Shown here: positions 23,037 through 32,046 of the stretch, one piece after another
How the letters are laid out: each line of letters begins with the position of its first letter
How positions within the stretch are numbered: position 1 is the stretch's first letter
From: Kineococcus xinjiangensis
GTDB taxonomy: Bacteria > Actinomycetota > Actinomycetes > Actinomycetales > Kineococcaceae
Direction: 5' to 3'
Assembly: GCF_002934625.1 (NCBI RefSeq)
Contig: NZ_PTJD01000005.1
Location: forward strand, 124,001 to 188,000
DNA: 64,000 bases
Program-made: the position numbers and the translations under genes
Notes under the pieces: model-generated
What the model saw: only the letters and a program-made list of their open reading frames with translations
Told to the model about the DNA's origin: nothing
Databases searched by the model: none

Positions 23037-24160
23037 GCGCCGCCGCCGACGCCCGCCGCGCCGGGGCGCTGCCGGTGCCGCCGGGGGAGTCGCTGCTGTC
23101 CGTGCGCGACCTGCGGGTGCAGTTCGTCCGCCGGGGCGCCGCCCCCGTCACCGCCGTCGACGGGGTCTCCTTCGACGTCGGCGCGGGGGAGATCCTCGGC
23201 CTCGTCGGCGAGTCCGGCTGCGGCAAGTCCGTCACCTCCCTCGCCGTCATGGGCCTGCTGCCCCGGCGCAGCTCCCGCGTCTCCGGCGAGGTCCGCTTCG
23301 CCGGCCGCGACCTGCTCACGCTGCCGCAGCAGCAGCTGCGCGACCTGCGCGGACGCGAGCTCGGCATGGTCTTCCAGGACCCGATGACCTCCCTCAACCC
23401 GGTCCTCACCCTCGGCACCCAGGTGACGGAGGTCCTGCGCCGCCACGAGGGCATGGGCCGGCGCGAGGCCAGGGAACGCGCCGCGGACCTGCTGCGCGGC
23501 GTCGGCATCCCCGACCCCGCGCGCCGGCTGGGGGAGTACCCGCACCAGCTCTCCGGCGGCATGCGCCAGCGCGCGCTCATCGCCATCGCGCTCGCCTGCC
23601 GGCCCCGCCTGCTCATCGCCGACGAGCCCACCACCGCCCTCGACGTCACCATCCAGGCGCAGGTCCTCGACCTGCTCCAGCAGCTCGTGAGGGAGTCCGG
23701 CACCGCCATGGTCCTCATCACCCACGACCTCGGGGTCGTGGCCGGTCTCTGCGACCGCGTCGACGTCCTCTACGCGGGCCGGGTGGTGGAGTCCGCCAAC
23801 CGCCGCGACCTCTTCGCCGCGCCGCGCCACCGCTACACCCAGGGCCTGCTGGGCTCCGTGCCGCGCACCGACGCCAACGGCAAGGTGCCCCTGACGCCGA
23901 TCCCCGGCTCCGTGCGCGACATGCTGCCCTGGGCCGACGGCTGCGCGTTCCTGCCGCGCTGCCACCGCGGCGACGACGCCTGCCGCACCGCGGGCATCGA
24001 CCTGGAACCGCGCGCCGGGGCCGACGCCGCCTCGACGCCGCCCCACCGGGCCCGCTGCGTGCACCCCGCCGGCCTCGACGACGCCCCCGGACCGGCCGGC
24101 GCGCAACCCGCCGGCGCGCACGCGGTCGCCCGCCCGGACGGGGCGGAGGTGCGCCCGTGA
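23033..24160 (+). CDS. Oligopeptide-type ABC transporter ATPase, DppD-like
   Basis: A 375-residue ATP-binding subunit. Walker A G-E-S-G-C-G-K-S is at 59-66, the Q-loop is F-Q-D-P-M-T-S-L-N-P, the signature L-S-G-G-M-R-Q-R starts near 173, and Walker B L-L-I-A-D-E-P-T follows near 193 with the switch His in I-T-H-D-L-G-V. The C-terminal oligopeptide/dipeptide extension contains the Cys-rich C-A-F-L-P-R-C-H-R-G-D-D-A-C. It pairs with the following ATPase as a heterodimer. Overlaps its neighbours by four bases on both sides. Confidence 0.94.
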   Translation: MSAAADARRAGALPVPPGESLLSVRDLRVQFVRRGAAPVTAVDGVSFDVGAGEILGLVGESGCGKSVTSLAVMGLLPRRSSRVSGEVRFAGRDLLTLPQQQLRDLRGRELGMVFQDPMTSLNPVLTLGTQVTEVLRRHEGMGRREARERAADLLRGVGIPDPARRLGEYPHQLSGGMRQRALIAIALACRPRLLIADEPTTALDVTIQAQVLDLLQQLVRESGTAMVLITHDLGVVAGLCDRVDVLYAGRVVESANRRDLFAAPRHRYTQGLLGSVPRTDANGKVPLTPIPGSVRDMLPWADGCAFLPRCHRGDDACRTAGIDLEPRAGADAASTPPHRARCVHPAGLDDAPGPAGAQPAGAHAVARPDGAEVRP

Positions 24161-25206
24161 ACGCCGCCCCGTCCGACGACGCCGAGCCGCTGCTGCGCGT
24201 GCGCGGCCTCAAGGTGCACTACCCCATCCGCCGAGGCGCCCTGCTGCAGCGCACCGTCGGCCACGTCAAGGCCGTCGACGGCGTCGACCTCGACGTGCCC
24301 AGGGCCAGCACCTACGGCCTGGTGGGGGAGTCCGGCTGCGGCAAGTCCACCTTCGGGCGGGCGGTGCTGCGCCTGACCGAGCCCACCGCCGGCAGCGTCA
24401 CCGTCGCGGGGACCGACGTCCTCGCGCTGAGCCCCGCCGAGCTGCGCCGGGCCCGCGTCTCCATGCAGATGGTCTTCCAGGACCCCCTCGCCAGCCTCGA
24501 CCCCCGCCAGAGCGTCGAGGCGGCCCTCGTGGAGCCCCAGAAGGTCCACGGCATGCCCGGTGGGCCCACCGCGTGGCGCAAGCGCGTCACCGAGCTGCTG
24601 GAGCGCGTCGGCCTGCCCGCCGCCGCCGCCGCGAAGTACCCCCACGAGTTCTCCGGCGGCCAGCGCCAGCGCATCGGCATCGCCCGTGCGCTCGTCCTCG
24701 GGCCCTCCCTGATCATCGCCGACGAGCCCGTCTCCGCCCTCGACGTCTCCGTGCAGGCGCAGGTCATCACGCTGCTGGAGGAGCTGCAGGCCGAGCTGGG
24801 CCTGACCTACCTGGTCATCGCGCACGACCTCGCCGTCGTGCGCCACATGAGCCGCACGGTGGGCGTGATGTACCTGGGCGGCCTCGTGGAGGAGGCGGCC
24901 ACCGAGGAGCTCTACGCCCGGCCCCTGCACCCCTACACGCGCGCGCTGCTCTCCGCCGCGCCCGTGCCCGACCCCGAGGTGGAGGAGCGGCGGGAGCGGA
25001 TCCTCCTGCAGGGCGACCTGCCCAGCCCCGCCGCGCCGCCTCCCGGCTGCCGGTTCCAGACCCGCTGCCCCTGGCGACAGCCGACCCGCTGCGCCGACGA
25101 GCCCCCGCCGCTGCGGGAGCTGACCGGCGGGCACCGGGTGGCCTGCCACTACGCCGAGGAGATCGAGGCCGGCACGCTGCGCCCCGCGGCGAGCGCCGTC
25201 GCCTGA
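24157..25206 (+). CDS. Oligopeptide-type ABC transporter ATPase, DppF-like
   Basis: A 349-residue partner ATPase with Walker A G-E-S-G-C-G-K-S-T (~57-65), Q-loop F-Q-D-P-L-A-S-L-D-P, signature F-S-G-G-Q-R-Q-R (~165) and Walker B L-I-I-A-D-E-P-V-S-A-L-D-V. The C-terminal extension again has the spaced cysteines of oligopeptide ATPases (C-R-F-Q-T-R-C-P-W, then R-C). It is the last gene of the transporter operon; no strong hairpin follows before the mihF promoter. Confidence 0.94.
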   Translation: MNAAPSDDAEPLLRVRGLKVHYPIRRGALLQRTVGHVKAVDGVDLDVPRASTYGLVGESGCGKSTFGRAVLRLTEPTAGSVTVAGTDVLALSPAELRRARVSMQMVFQDPLASLDPRQSVEAALVEPQKVHGMPGGPTAWRKRVTELLERVGLPAAAAAKYPHEFSGGQRQRIGIARALVLGPSLIIADEPVSALDVSVQAQVITLLEELQAELGLTYLVIAHDLAVVRHMSRTVGVMYLGGLVEEAATEELYARPLHPYTRALLSAAPVPDPEVEERRERILLQGDLPSPAAPPPGCRFQTRCPWRQPTRCADEPPPLRELTGGHRVACHYAEEIEAGTLRPAASAVA

Positions 25207-25254
25207 CCTGCGGCGATCCCGGGCGCACCCGCCCGGACACGCCGGGACCCTGCG

Positions 25255-25284
25255 TTGCTGCCCCGCGCGGCGACTCGCTAGGTT
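25255..25284 (+). promoter_or_regulatory. mihF promoter (TTGCTG - 18 - TAGGTT)
   Basis: A -35-like TTGCTG (25255-25260) and -10 TAGGTT (25279-25284) are 18 bases apart, one of the better two-box promoters in the window. The leader is about 85 bases to the GTG start. Confidence 0.55.
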
Positions 25285-25372
25285 GCGGCGGACCCGATGG
25301 CCGTCCAGCCACCCGACAACCGTCCACCGCAGTGCCCCGTGGGCGGCTGCCGAGAAGGATCCGAGGTGACCT

Positions 25373-25702
25373 GTGGCTCTCCCGCCGCTGACCGCCGAAC
25401 AGCGCGCCGCCGCCCTGGAGAAGGCGGCCGCCGCGCGCCGTGAGCGGGCGCAGGTGAAGAACCGCCTGAAGAACTCCGACGGCTCCCTCGACGAGGTCAT
25501 CCGCCAGGGGCAGCAGGACGACGTCGTCGGCAAGATGAAGGTCTCCGCGCTGCTGGAGTCCCTCCCGAACGTCGGCAAGGTCCGCGCGCGCCAGATCATG
25601 GCCGAGATCGGCATCTCCGAGTCCCGCCGCGTGCGCGGCCTCGGCGCCCACCAGATCGCCGCCCTCGTGCAGCGCTTCGGCACCGACGGAGGGGCGTCCT
25701 GA
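25373..25702 (+). CDS. mihF: Actinobacterial integration host factor (mIHF/sIHF)
   Basis: A 109-residue nucleoid-associated protein essential in mycobacteria and important for development and supercoiling in Streptomyces; it is not related to proteobacterial IHF. The N-terminal helix [13 protein letters not shown], the basic [12 protein letters not shown], and the helix-two-turn-helix [18 protein letters not shown] match the family. It heads the mihF-gmk-rpoZ-coaBC-metK run, as in mycobacteria, but here a 10-kb block separates it from pyrF. GAGGTGA precedes the GTG start. Confidence 0.96.
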   Translation: MALPPLTAEQRAAALEKAAAARRERAQVKNRLKNSDGSLDEVIRQGQQDDVVGKMKVSALLESLPNVGKVRARQIMAEIGISESRRVRGLGAHQIAALVQRFGTDGGAS

Positions 25703-26292
25703 GCACCGGCACCACCCCCGCCGGCCCGCAGCACCGGCTCACGGTGCTCGCCGGGCCCACCGCAGTGGGCAAGGGCACCGTCTCCGCCGACCTGCGGATG
25801 CGCTACCCCGAGATCTGGATCTCCGTCTCGGTGACCACCCGCTCCCGCCGCCCCGGCGAGGTCGACGGCGTGCACTACCACTTCGTCGACGAGGCGACCT
25901 TCGACCGCATGGTCGAGCAGGACGAGCTGCTGGAGTGGGCGCAGGTCCACGGCCGGCACCGCTACGGCACCCCGCGCGCCGCGGCGGTGGAGGTCCTCCG
26001 CAGCGGCCGCCCCGCGCTGCTGGAGATCGACCTCGCCGGTGCGCGGCAGGTGCGCGCCAAGATGCCCGAGGCGGGCTTCGTCTTCCTGGCGCCCCCCAGC
26101 TGGGACGAGCTGGTGCGCCGCCTCGTCGGGCGCGGCACGGAGGACGAGGCCGAGCGCGAGCGCCGCCTGGCCACCGCCCGCGAGGAGCTGGCCGCCGAAC
26201 CGGAGTTCGACGTGACGATCGTCAACGACGACGTCCGACGCGCGACGGACGAACTCGTATCATGGATGGGTCTGCCCGTCCGCAGTTCCTGA
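25699..26292 (+). CDS. gmk: Guanylate kinase (probable CTG start)
   Basis: Phosphorylates GMP/dGMP to GDP/dGDP. The P-loop is G-P-T-A-V-G-K-G-T, with [15 protein letters not shown] the GMP-binding part and [13 protein letters not shown] following. The first ATG/GTG codon (25744) would start the protein only three residues before the P-loop glycine, cutting off the first beta strand. In the same frame a CTG at 25699 overlaps the mihF stop (CTGA) four bases after GGAGGGG, and gives 197 residues beginning [21 protein letters not shown] take this as the start; it is inference from context. Confidence 0.9.
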   Translation: MSTGTTPAGPQHRLTVLAGPTAVGKGTVSADLRMRYPEIWISVSVTTRSRRPGEVDGVHYHFVDEATFDRMVEQDELLEWAQVHGRHRYGTPRAAAVEVLRSGRPALLEIDLAGARQVRAKMPEAGFVFLAPPSWDELVRRLVGRGTEDEAERERRLATAREELAAEPEFDVTIVNDDVRRATDELVSWMGLPVRSS

Positions 26293-26360
26293 GCGGTCGC
26301 CCCGCCTGACCGGTTCCCGCGACCGGCAGGCACAACCACCCGACTTGAGGAGTCCCACCC

Positions 26361-26624
26361 GTGGCCGGAACCGTCGCCTCGCCCGAGGGCATCACCAACC
26401 CGCCCATCGACGAGCTGCTCGAGAAGGCCGACTCCAAGTACGCCCTCGTCATCTACGCGGCCAAGCGCGCCCGCCAGGTGAACGCGTACTACTCCCAGCT
26501 CGGCGAGGGCCTGCTGGAGTACGTCGGCCCGCTCGTGGAGACCCACGTGCAGGAGAAGCCGCTGTCGGTGGCCCTGCGCGAGATCAACGAGGGCCTGCTG
26601 ACCGCGGAGCCCATGGAGCAGTGA
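26361..26624 (+). CDS. rpoZ: RNA polymerase omega subunit
   Basis: Small (87 residue) subunit that helps fold and retain beta'. The core [27 protein letters not shown] is characteristic of actinobacterial omega; the C-terminal [11 protein letters not shown] is also conserved. The GTG follows GAGGAG. Its stop overlaps the coaBC start (GTGA). Confidence 0.97.
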   Translation: MAGTVASPEGITNPPIDELLEKADSKYALVIYAAKRARQVNAYYSQLGEGLLEYVGPLVETHVQEKPLSVALREINEGLLTAEPMEQ

Positions 26625-27913
26625 GCACCCGCCCGCGCGTCGTCCTCGGCGTCGCGGGCGGCATCGCGGCCTACAAGGCCGTCCTGCTGCTGCGCGAGCT
26701 GGCGGAGTCCGGGCACGACGTCCGCGTCGTGCCCACCGCCGCCGCGGAGCGCTTCGTCGGCCGGCCCACCTGGGAGGCCCTCTCCGGCCACCCCGTCCAG
26801 ACGGACGTGTGGGCCGGCGCCGACGAGGTCCCGCACGTCCGGATCGGGCGGGAGGCCGACCTCGTCGTCGTCGCCCCCGCCACGGCGGACCTGCTGGCCC
26901 GCGCCGCCCACGGCCTGGCCGACGACCTGCTGACCAACGTCCTCCTCACCGCGACCTGCCCGGTCCTGCTGGCGCCGGCGATGCACACGGAGATGTGGCA
27001 GCACCCCGCGACGCAGGCCAACGTCGCCACCCTGCGCGCCCGCGGCGTCGTCGTGCTCGACCCGGCCTCCGGCCGCCTCACCGGGGCCGACTCCGGCCCC
27101 GGGCGCCTGCCCGAGCCCGCCGACCTCGCCGCCGCCTGCCGCCGCGTCCTCGGTGCCGGCCCCCGCCCGCGCGACCTCGAGGGGCGCCGCGTCGTCGTCA
27201 GCGCCGGCGGCACCCGCGAGCCGCTGGACCCGGTGCGCTACCTCGGCAACCGCTCCTCCGGCCGGCAGGGTGCGGCGCTGGCCGCCGCGGCCGCCGCCCG
27301 CGGCGCGCACGTCACCCTCGTCGCGGCATCGGTCGACGTGCCCCTGCCGCCCGTGGCCGAGGTCGTCCGGGTCGGCACGGCCGCGCAGCTGCGCGACGCC
27401 GTCGTGGCCGCCGCCGCCGGGGCCGACGCCGTGGTGATGGCCGCAGCCGTCGCCGACTTCGCCCCCCGCTCCCGCAGCACCCACAAGATCAAGAAGTCGG
27501 ACGACTCCGACGACGCGCCCGTGGTCGAGCTGCAGCGCAACCCCGACGTCCTCGCGGGCCTGGTGCGCGAGCGCGCCGGCGCCCTGCCGGTGCTCGTCGG
27601 ATTCGCCGCGGAGACGGGTGACGACAGCGGCGGCGTCCTGGAGCACGGCCGCCGCAAGCTGGCCCGCAAGGGCTGCGACCTCCTCGTCGTCAACGAGGTG
27701 GGGGAGACCCGCGGATTCGGCACCGAGACCAACTCCGTGGTCGTCCTCGGGGCCGACGGCAGCGAGCGCGGCGTGGCCGAGACGAGCAAGGACGTCGTGG
27801 CCGAGATCATCCTCGACAGCCTGGTCCCTATGCTTGCGCGGGCCCTGGCGGTGGCGCCCCCGCGCCCGAGCCGGGACGAACGATCCGAGAATCCACGACG
27901 GGAGTCCGAGTGA
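26621..27913 (+). CDS. coaBC: Bifunctional phosphopantothenoylcysteine decarboxylase / synthase
   Basis: Two steps of coenzyme A synthesis in one 430-residue protein. The N-terminal flavin-dependent CoaC half has [11 protein letters not shown] at the start, P-A-T-A-D-L, and P-A-M-H-T-E-M-W. The C-terminal CoaB half opens with [13 protein letters not shown] (~194) and carries G-N-R-S-S-G, A-V-A-D-F and the K-I-K-K motif, then F-A-A-E-T. The last ~25 residues are a charged tail. The start overlaps rpoZ, and the stop overlaps metK; the open frame upstream of 26621 is not coding. Confidence 0.96.
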   Translation: MSTRPRVVLGVAGGIAAYKAVLLLRELAESGHDVRVVPTAAAERFVGRPTWEALSGHPVQTDVWAGADEVPHVRIGREADLVVVAPATADLLARAAHGLADDLLTNVLLTATCPVLLAPAMHTEMWQHPATQANVATLRARGVVVLDPASGRLTGADSGPGRLPEPADLAAACRRVLGAGPRPRDLEGRRVVVSAGGTREPLDPVRYLGNRSSGRQGAALAAAAAARGAHVTLVAASVDVPLPPVAEVVRVGTAAQLRDAVVAAAAGADAVVMAAAVADFAPRSRSTHKIKKSDDSDDAPVVELQRNPDVLAGLVRERAGALPVLVGFAAETGDDSGGVLEHGRRKLARKGCDLLVVNEVGETRGFGTETNSVVVLGADGSERGVAETSKDVVAEIILDSLVPMLARALAVAPPRPSRDERSENPRRESE

Positions 27914-29124
27914 CCAGCACGAGCCCCACCTCCGAGCGGCTGTTCACCTCGGAGTCGGTGACCGAGGGGCACCCCGACAAGATCTGCGACCAGATCAGCG
28001 ACGGGATCCTCGACGAGCTGCTGCGGCAGGACCCGAAGAGCCGCGTGGCGGTGGAGACGATGGTCACCACCGGTCTCGTCCACGTCGCCGGCGAGGTCAC
28101 CACCGAGGCGTACGCCGACATCCCCACCATCGTCCGCCAGACCCTGCTGGGGATCGGCTACGACTCCTCCGCCAAGGGGTTCGACGGGCGCACCTGCGGG
28201 GTCGAGGTCTCCATCGGCTCGCAGTCGCCCGACATCGCCCAGGGCGTCGACGAGGCGTGGGAGAACCGCCAGGACGGCGCGGGCAGCGACCCCCTCGACA
28301 TGCAGGGTGCCGGCGACCAGGGCCTGATGTTCGGCTACGCCTGCGACGACACCCCCGAGCTCATGCCGCTGCCGATCTGGCTGGCGCACCGCCTCTCCCA
28401 GCGGCTGTCCGAGGCGCGCAAGAAGGGTGAGATCCCCTACCTGCGCCCCGACGGCAAGACGCAGGTCACCATCGGCTACGACGGTGACCGCCCCGTGCGG
28501 CTGGACACCGTGGTGCTCTCCACCCAGCACGAGCCGAACGTGGACCTCGTCACCGGCCTCACCCCGGACGTGCGCCGCCTCGTCGTCGAGCCGGTCCTGG
28601 AGGACCTGGCCATCGACACCTCGGACATCCGGCTGCTGGTCAACCCCACCGGCCGCTTCGAGATCGGCGGGCCGATGGGCGACGCCGGCCTGACCGGCCG
28701 CAAGATCATCGTGGACACCTACGGGGGGATGGCCCGCCACGGCGGCGGCGCCTTCTCCGGCAAGGACCCCTCGAAGGTCGACCGCTCCGCCGCGTACGCG
28801 ATGCGGTGGGTCGCCAAGAACGTCGTCGCCGCCGGGCTCGCCCGCCGCTGCGAGGTGCAGATCGCCTACGCCATCGGCAAGGCGCACCCCGTCGGCCTCT
28901 ACGTGGAGACCTTCGGCACCGAGGTCGTCCCGCTGGCCGCGGTGGGCCGCGCGGTGCGCGAGGTGTTCGACCTGCGCCCGGCCGCGATCGTGCGCGACCT
29001 GGACCTGCTGCGCCCGATCTACGCGCAGACCTCCGCCTACGGGCACTTCGGCCGCTCGCTGCCGGACTTCACCTGGGAGCGCACCGACCGCGTCGACGCC
29101 CTGCGCGAGGTCGCCCGCCTCTGA
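27910..29124 (+). CDS. metK: S-adenosylmethionine synthase
   Basis: Makes the methyl donor SAM from methionine and ATP. The 404 residues have all three repeats of the family: [12 protein letters not shown] (20-31), G-A-G-D-Q-G, the phosphate loop [10 protein letters not shown], and D-A-G-L-T-G-R-K-I. The C-terminal G-H-F-G-R and F-T-W-E are intact. GTG start overlapping the coaBC stop makes it the last gene of this operon. No SAM riboswitch is seen. Confidence 0.98.
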   Translation: MTSTSPTSERLFTSESVTEGHPDKICDQISDGILDELLRQDPKSRVAVETMVTTGLVHVAGEVTTEAYADIPTIVRQTLLGIGYDSSAKGFDGRTCGVEVSIGSQSPDIAQGVDEAWENRQDGAGSDPLDMQGAGDQGLMFGYACDDTPELMPLPIWLAHRLSQRLSEARKKGEIPYLRPDGKTQVTIGYDGDRPVRLDTVVLSTQHEPNVDLVTGLTPDVRRLVVEPVLEDLAIDTSDIRLLVNPTGRFEIGGPMGDAGLTGRKIIVDTYGGMARHGGGAFSGKDPSKVDRSAAYAMRWVAKNVVAAGLARRCEVQIAYAIGKAHPVGLYVETFGTEVVPLAAVGRAVREVFDLRPAAIVRDLDLLRPIYAQTSAYGHFGRSLPDFTWERTDRVDALREVARL

Positions 29125-29143
29125 GCCCGCGGGACGGCCTCGC

Positions 29144-29201
29144 CGGAGAGGGCCCCGTCCGGGGTGGACGCACCGTCCCCACCCGGGCCGGGCCCTCTCC
29201 G
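29144..29201 (+). terminator. Probable terminator after metK
   Basis: Arms 29144-29155 and 29190-29201 (CGGAGAGGGCCC / GGGCCCTCTCCG) form a perfect 12-bp stem around a 34-base loop that can itself fold. It is less compact than the other terminators here. Confidence 0.6.
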
Positions 29202-29301
29202 CGTTCCGCTCGGGCCCGCCCACCCCGCAGGGGCCCGCCCCGGTGCCACGGGCACCGGAGAGCGGCAGGGCAGCGTCGGTGGCGCCTGGGAGACTGCAGG
29301 C

Positions 29302-31362
29302 ATGCCCGAGCTCGACTCCGCCCAGCCGGCCGCGCCCGCCGCGCGGCCGGCGCGCGTGCGTGCCCGGGGAGCCGCGAAGCCGGCCGCGCTGGCCGAGACC
29401 GACCCCGTCGCCCGCGTCGTCGTCGACGTCGGCCTCGCCCACCTCGACCGGCCCTTCGACTACGCCGTGCCCGCCGCCATGGCCGAGCAGGCCGTGCCCG
29501 GCGCCCTCGTCCGGGTCAGGTTCGCCGGCGCCGACGTCGAGGGCTACGTCCTCGAACGTGCCGCCACCACCGAGCACCACGGCCGCCTCACCCCCCTGCG
29601 CAGGGTCGTCTCCGGCCTGCCCGTCGTGTCGCCGCAGGTGCTGCGCCTGGCCCGCGCCGTCGCCGAGCGCTATGCCGGGACCCTCGGCGACGTGCTGCGC
29701 CTGGCGGTGCCCGGCCGCCACGCCGGCGCGGAGGCGGAGGTGCTGGCCGCCCCGCCCGCGCAGCCGCCACAGCCCGCGGTCGAGCCCGCCGCCGACCCCG
29801 GCGACTGGCGCCACCACCAGGCGGGTGCCGCCTTCCTCGACCACGTCCGCGCCGGCCGCTCCCCGCGCGCGGTCGCCACCCTCGCCCCCGGCAGCGACTG
29901 GGCCGACGCCCTCGCCGTGGCCGCCCGCGCCTGCCTGGACTCCGGCCGCGGCGCGCTGCTCGTGGTGCCCGACCACCGCGACCTCGACCTCCTCGACGCG
30001 GCGCTGACCCGCAGGCTGCCCGCCGGCTCGCACGTGCGGCTGGAGGCCGAGGCCGGGCCCGCCGCCCGCTACCGGGCCTTCGTGCGGGCGCTCACCGGCC
30101 GCGCGCGGGTGGTCGCCGGCACCCGCGCCGCCGCGCTCGCCCCCGTCGCCGACCTCGGCCTGGTGGTGGTGTGGGACGACGGCGACGACCTGCACGCGGA
30201 GCAGCGCGCCCCCTACCCCCACGTGCGGGAGGTCGCCGCGCTGCGCGCGGAGCAGGACGGCGCCGCGGCTCTCGTTGCCGGCTGGTCGCGCACCGCCGAG
30301 GGGCAGCTGCTGCTGGAGTCCGGCTGGGCCCGCGAGGTCGTCGCCACCCGCGCGGCCGTGCGCGAGCGGATGCCGCGGGTGCTCATCGCCGGTGCCGGCG
30401 GCCCGGGTGCGCAGGACCCCCTGGCTGCGGCCGCCCGGCTGCCCAGCGACGGCTGGCGCGCGGTGCGCACGGCGCTGACGCAGGGACCCGTGCTCGTCCA
30501 GGTGCCCCGCACCGGCTACGTGCCGTCGCTGGCGTGCGACACCTGCCGCGCACCCGCCCGCTGCGGCTCCTGCGCGGGCCCCCTGGGCCTGCCGGAGGCC
30601 GGTGAGGTCGCCGCGTGCCGCTGGTGCGGGCGGCCGGCGGCGGACTGGCACTGCCCCCGCTGCGAGGGCAGGCGCCAGCGGGCGGTGGTGACGGGGGCCC
30701 GGCGCACCGCCGAGGAGCTCGGCCGGGCCTTCCCGGGTGTCCCGGTGCGCACCTCCGGCGGCACGCAGGTGCTCGCGCGGGTCGGACCGCAGCCCGCCCT
30801 GGTGGTGTGCACGCCGGGCGCGGAACCGGTGGCGGAGGGCGGCTACGCCGGGGCGCTGCTGCTGGACGGCTGGGCGCTGCTGCAGCGGCCGGACCTGCGC
30901 GCGGGGGAGGAGGCGCTGCGGCGGTGGATGGCCGCCGCGGCCCTCGTGCGCCCGGCCGGGGCCGGTGGCGTCGTGGCGCTCGTGGCGGACCCGCAGGCGC
31001 CCCCCGCGCAGGCGCTGGTGCGCTGGGACCCGGGCGGTCACGCCGCCCGCGAGCTCGCCGAGCGCCGCGAGCTGGGCCTGCCGCCCGCCGCGCGGCTGGC
31101 CGGACTCATCGGGGAGGACGCCGACGTGCGCGAGGCCCTCGACGGCCTCCCCAGGCCCCCCGGCTGGCGGGTGCTCGGGCCCGTGCCGGTCCCCGTGCCC
31201 GGCCGGTCGCCGGGCGCGCCGGAGCTGGTGCGTGCCGTGGTCGAGGCGCCCCTGGCCGAGGGCGGTGCGCTGGCCGCCGAGGTCAAGGCCCTGCTCGCCG
31301 GCCGCAGCGCCCGCAAGCTGCCGGTGGTGCGCGCGCGCATCGACCCCCTCGACATCGGCTGA
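29302..31362 (+). CDS. priA: Primosomal protein N' (PriA), helicase-motif-degenerate actinobacterial type
   Basis: A 686-residue PriA homologue. The N-terminal 3'-DNA-binding domain (V-V-V-D-V-G-L-A-H-L-D-R-P-F-D-Y) and the zinc region with four C-x-x-C pairs (C-D-T-C, C-G-S-C, C-R-W-C, C-P-R-C) are kept. The helicase core has lost its catalytic residues: where Walker A G-x-x-G-S-G-K-T should be there is T-L-A-P-G-S-D-W, and the DEAH box reads W-D-D-G-D-D-L-H. It probably recognises forks without unwinding them, as proposed for actinobacterial PriA. The ATG at 29302 has GAGACT six bases upstream and no SD. The open frame before it is not coding. Confidence 0.92.
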   Translation: MPELDSAQPAAPAARPARVRARGAAKPAALAETDPVARVVVDVGLAHLDRPFDYAVPAAMAEQAVPGALVRVRFAGADVEGYVLERAATTEHHGRLTPLRRVVSGLPVVSPQVLRLARAVAERYAGTLGDVLRLAVPGRHAGAEAEVLAAPPAQPPQPAVEPAADPGDWRHHQAGAAFLDHVRAGRSPRAVATLAPGSDWADALAVAARACLDSGRGALLVVPDHRDLDLLDAALTRRLPAGSHVRLEAEAGPAARYRAFVRALTGRARVVAGTRAAALAPVADLGLVVVWDDGDDLHAEQRAPYPHVREVAALRAEQDGAAALVAGWSRTAEGQLLLESGWAREVVATRAAVRERMPRVLIAGAGGPGAQDPLAAAARLPSDGWRAVRTALTQGPVLVQVPRTGYVPSLACDTCRAPARCGSCAGPLGLPEAGEVAACRWCGRPAADWHCPRCEGRRQRAVVTGARRTAEELGRAFPGVPVRTSGGTQVLARVGPQPALVVCTPGAEPVAEGGYAGALLLDGWALLQRPDLRAGEEALRRWMAAAALVRPAGAGGVVALVADPQAPPAQALVRWDPGGHAARELAERRELGLPPAARLAGLIGEDADVREALDGLPRPPGWRVLGPVPVPVPGRSPGAPELVRAVVEAPLAEGGALAAEVKALLAGRSARKLPVVRARIDPLDIG

Positions 31363-31384
31363 CCGCACCCGCGGCGGCGGCGAC

Positions 31385-31390
31385 TACCAT
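31385..31390 (+). promoter_or_regulatory. Probable -10 box of def-fmt (TACCAT)
   Basis: TACCAT lies 23 bases after the priA stop and 108 before the def start. The resulting leader would contain the triplicated 12-mer. Confidence 0.4.
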
Positions 31391-31451
31391 CGGCAGGTCA
31401 CCCGTCGTCCCACCGGCGGCGCCTGCGAGGACCGGCAGCGGGGACGACAGC

Positions 31452-31487
31452 GAGCACGACGACGAGCACGACGACGAGCACGACGAC
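31452..31487. repeat. Three tandem copies of GAGCACGACGAC upstream of def
   Basis: Perfect 12-base tandem repeat, three copies, ending 10 bases before the def GTG. It lies in the probable 5' leader. In the def frame it would read Ser-Thr-Thr-Thr repeats, but Def proteins do not have such an extension. Confidence 0.85.
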
Positions 31488-31497
31488 AGGGAGAGCA

Positions 31498-32043
31498 GTG
31501 GCGATCCAGCCCATCAGGTTGTTCGGCGACCCGGTGCTGCGCCAGCGCGCGGCGGAGGTCACCGACTTCGACAAGGAGCTGCGCCGCCTCGTCAAGGACC
31601 TCGAGGACACGATGATGGACGCCCCCGGAGCCGGCCTGGCCGCCCCGCAGCTCGGGGTGTCGCTGCGCGTGTTCACCTACTACGCCGACGGCGAGCTCGG
31701 GCACCTCGTCAACCCGCAGCTGGACCTCTCCTCGGAGTGCCAGGACGGCGACGAGGGGTGCCTGTCCTTCCCCGGAATCATCGCCGACACCCGCCGCGCC
31801 CTGCACGTGGTCGCCAAGGGCTTCGACATGCACGGGGAGCCGATCACCGTCACCGGCTCCGAGTACAAGGCCCGCGCCCTGCAGCACGAGACGGACCACC
31901 TCGACGGCATCCTCTTCATCGACCGCCTCGACCAGGCCCAGCGCAAGCTCGCGCTGAAGGCCGTGCGGGAGGCGGAGTGGATGGGGCAGCCCGCCCCCAC
32001 GGTCAAGGTCAGCCCGCACTCCACCTTCGGCAAGGCGCTGTAG
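31498..32043 (+). CDS. def: Peptide deformylase
   Basis: Removes the formyl group from new proteins. The 181 residues have all three metal motifs: G-A-G-L-A-A-P-Q-L-G-V (44-54), E-G-C-L-S-F (87-92; metal ligand C88) and Q-H-E-T-D-H (129-134; ligands H130, H134 and catalytic E131). Its C-terminal extension is typical of actinobacteria. The start sits after a GGGAGA purine stretch. fmt starts 3 bases after its stop, so both ends of the formylation cycle are co-transcribed. Confidence 0.97.
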   Translation: MAIQPIRLFGDPVLRQRAAEVTDFDKELRRLVKDLEDTMMDAPGAGLAAPQLGVSLRVFTYYADGELGHLVNPQLDLSSECQDGDEGCLSFPGIIADTRRALHVVAKGFDMHGEPITVTGSEYKARALQHETDHLDGILFIDRLDQAQRKLALKAVREAEWMGQPAPTVKVSPHSTFGKAL

Positions 32044-32046
32044 ACC

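Noticed and set aside
27850-27912. SAM riboswitch before metK
   Set aside because: metK overlaps coaBC by four bases and no conserved SAM aptamer parts are present.
31453-31497. An N-terminal Ser/Thr extension of Def through the repeats
   Set aside because: The frame upstream has no good start and Def proteins begin at M-A-I-Q-P-I; repeats are better seen as leader DNA.
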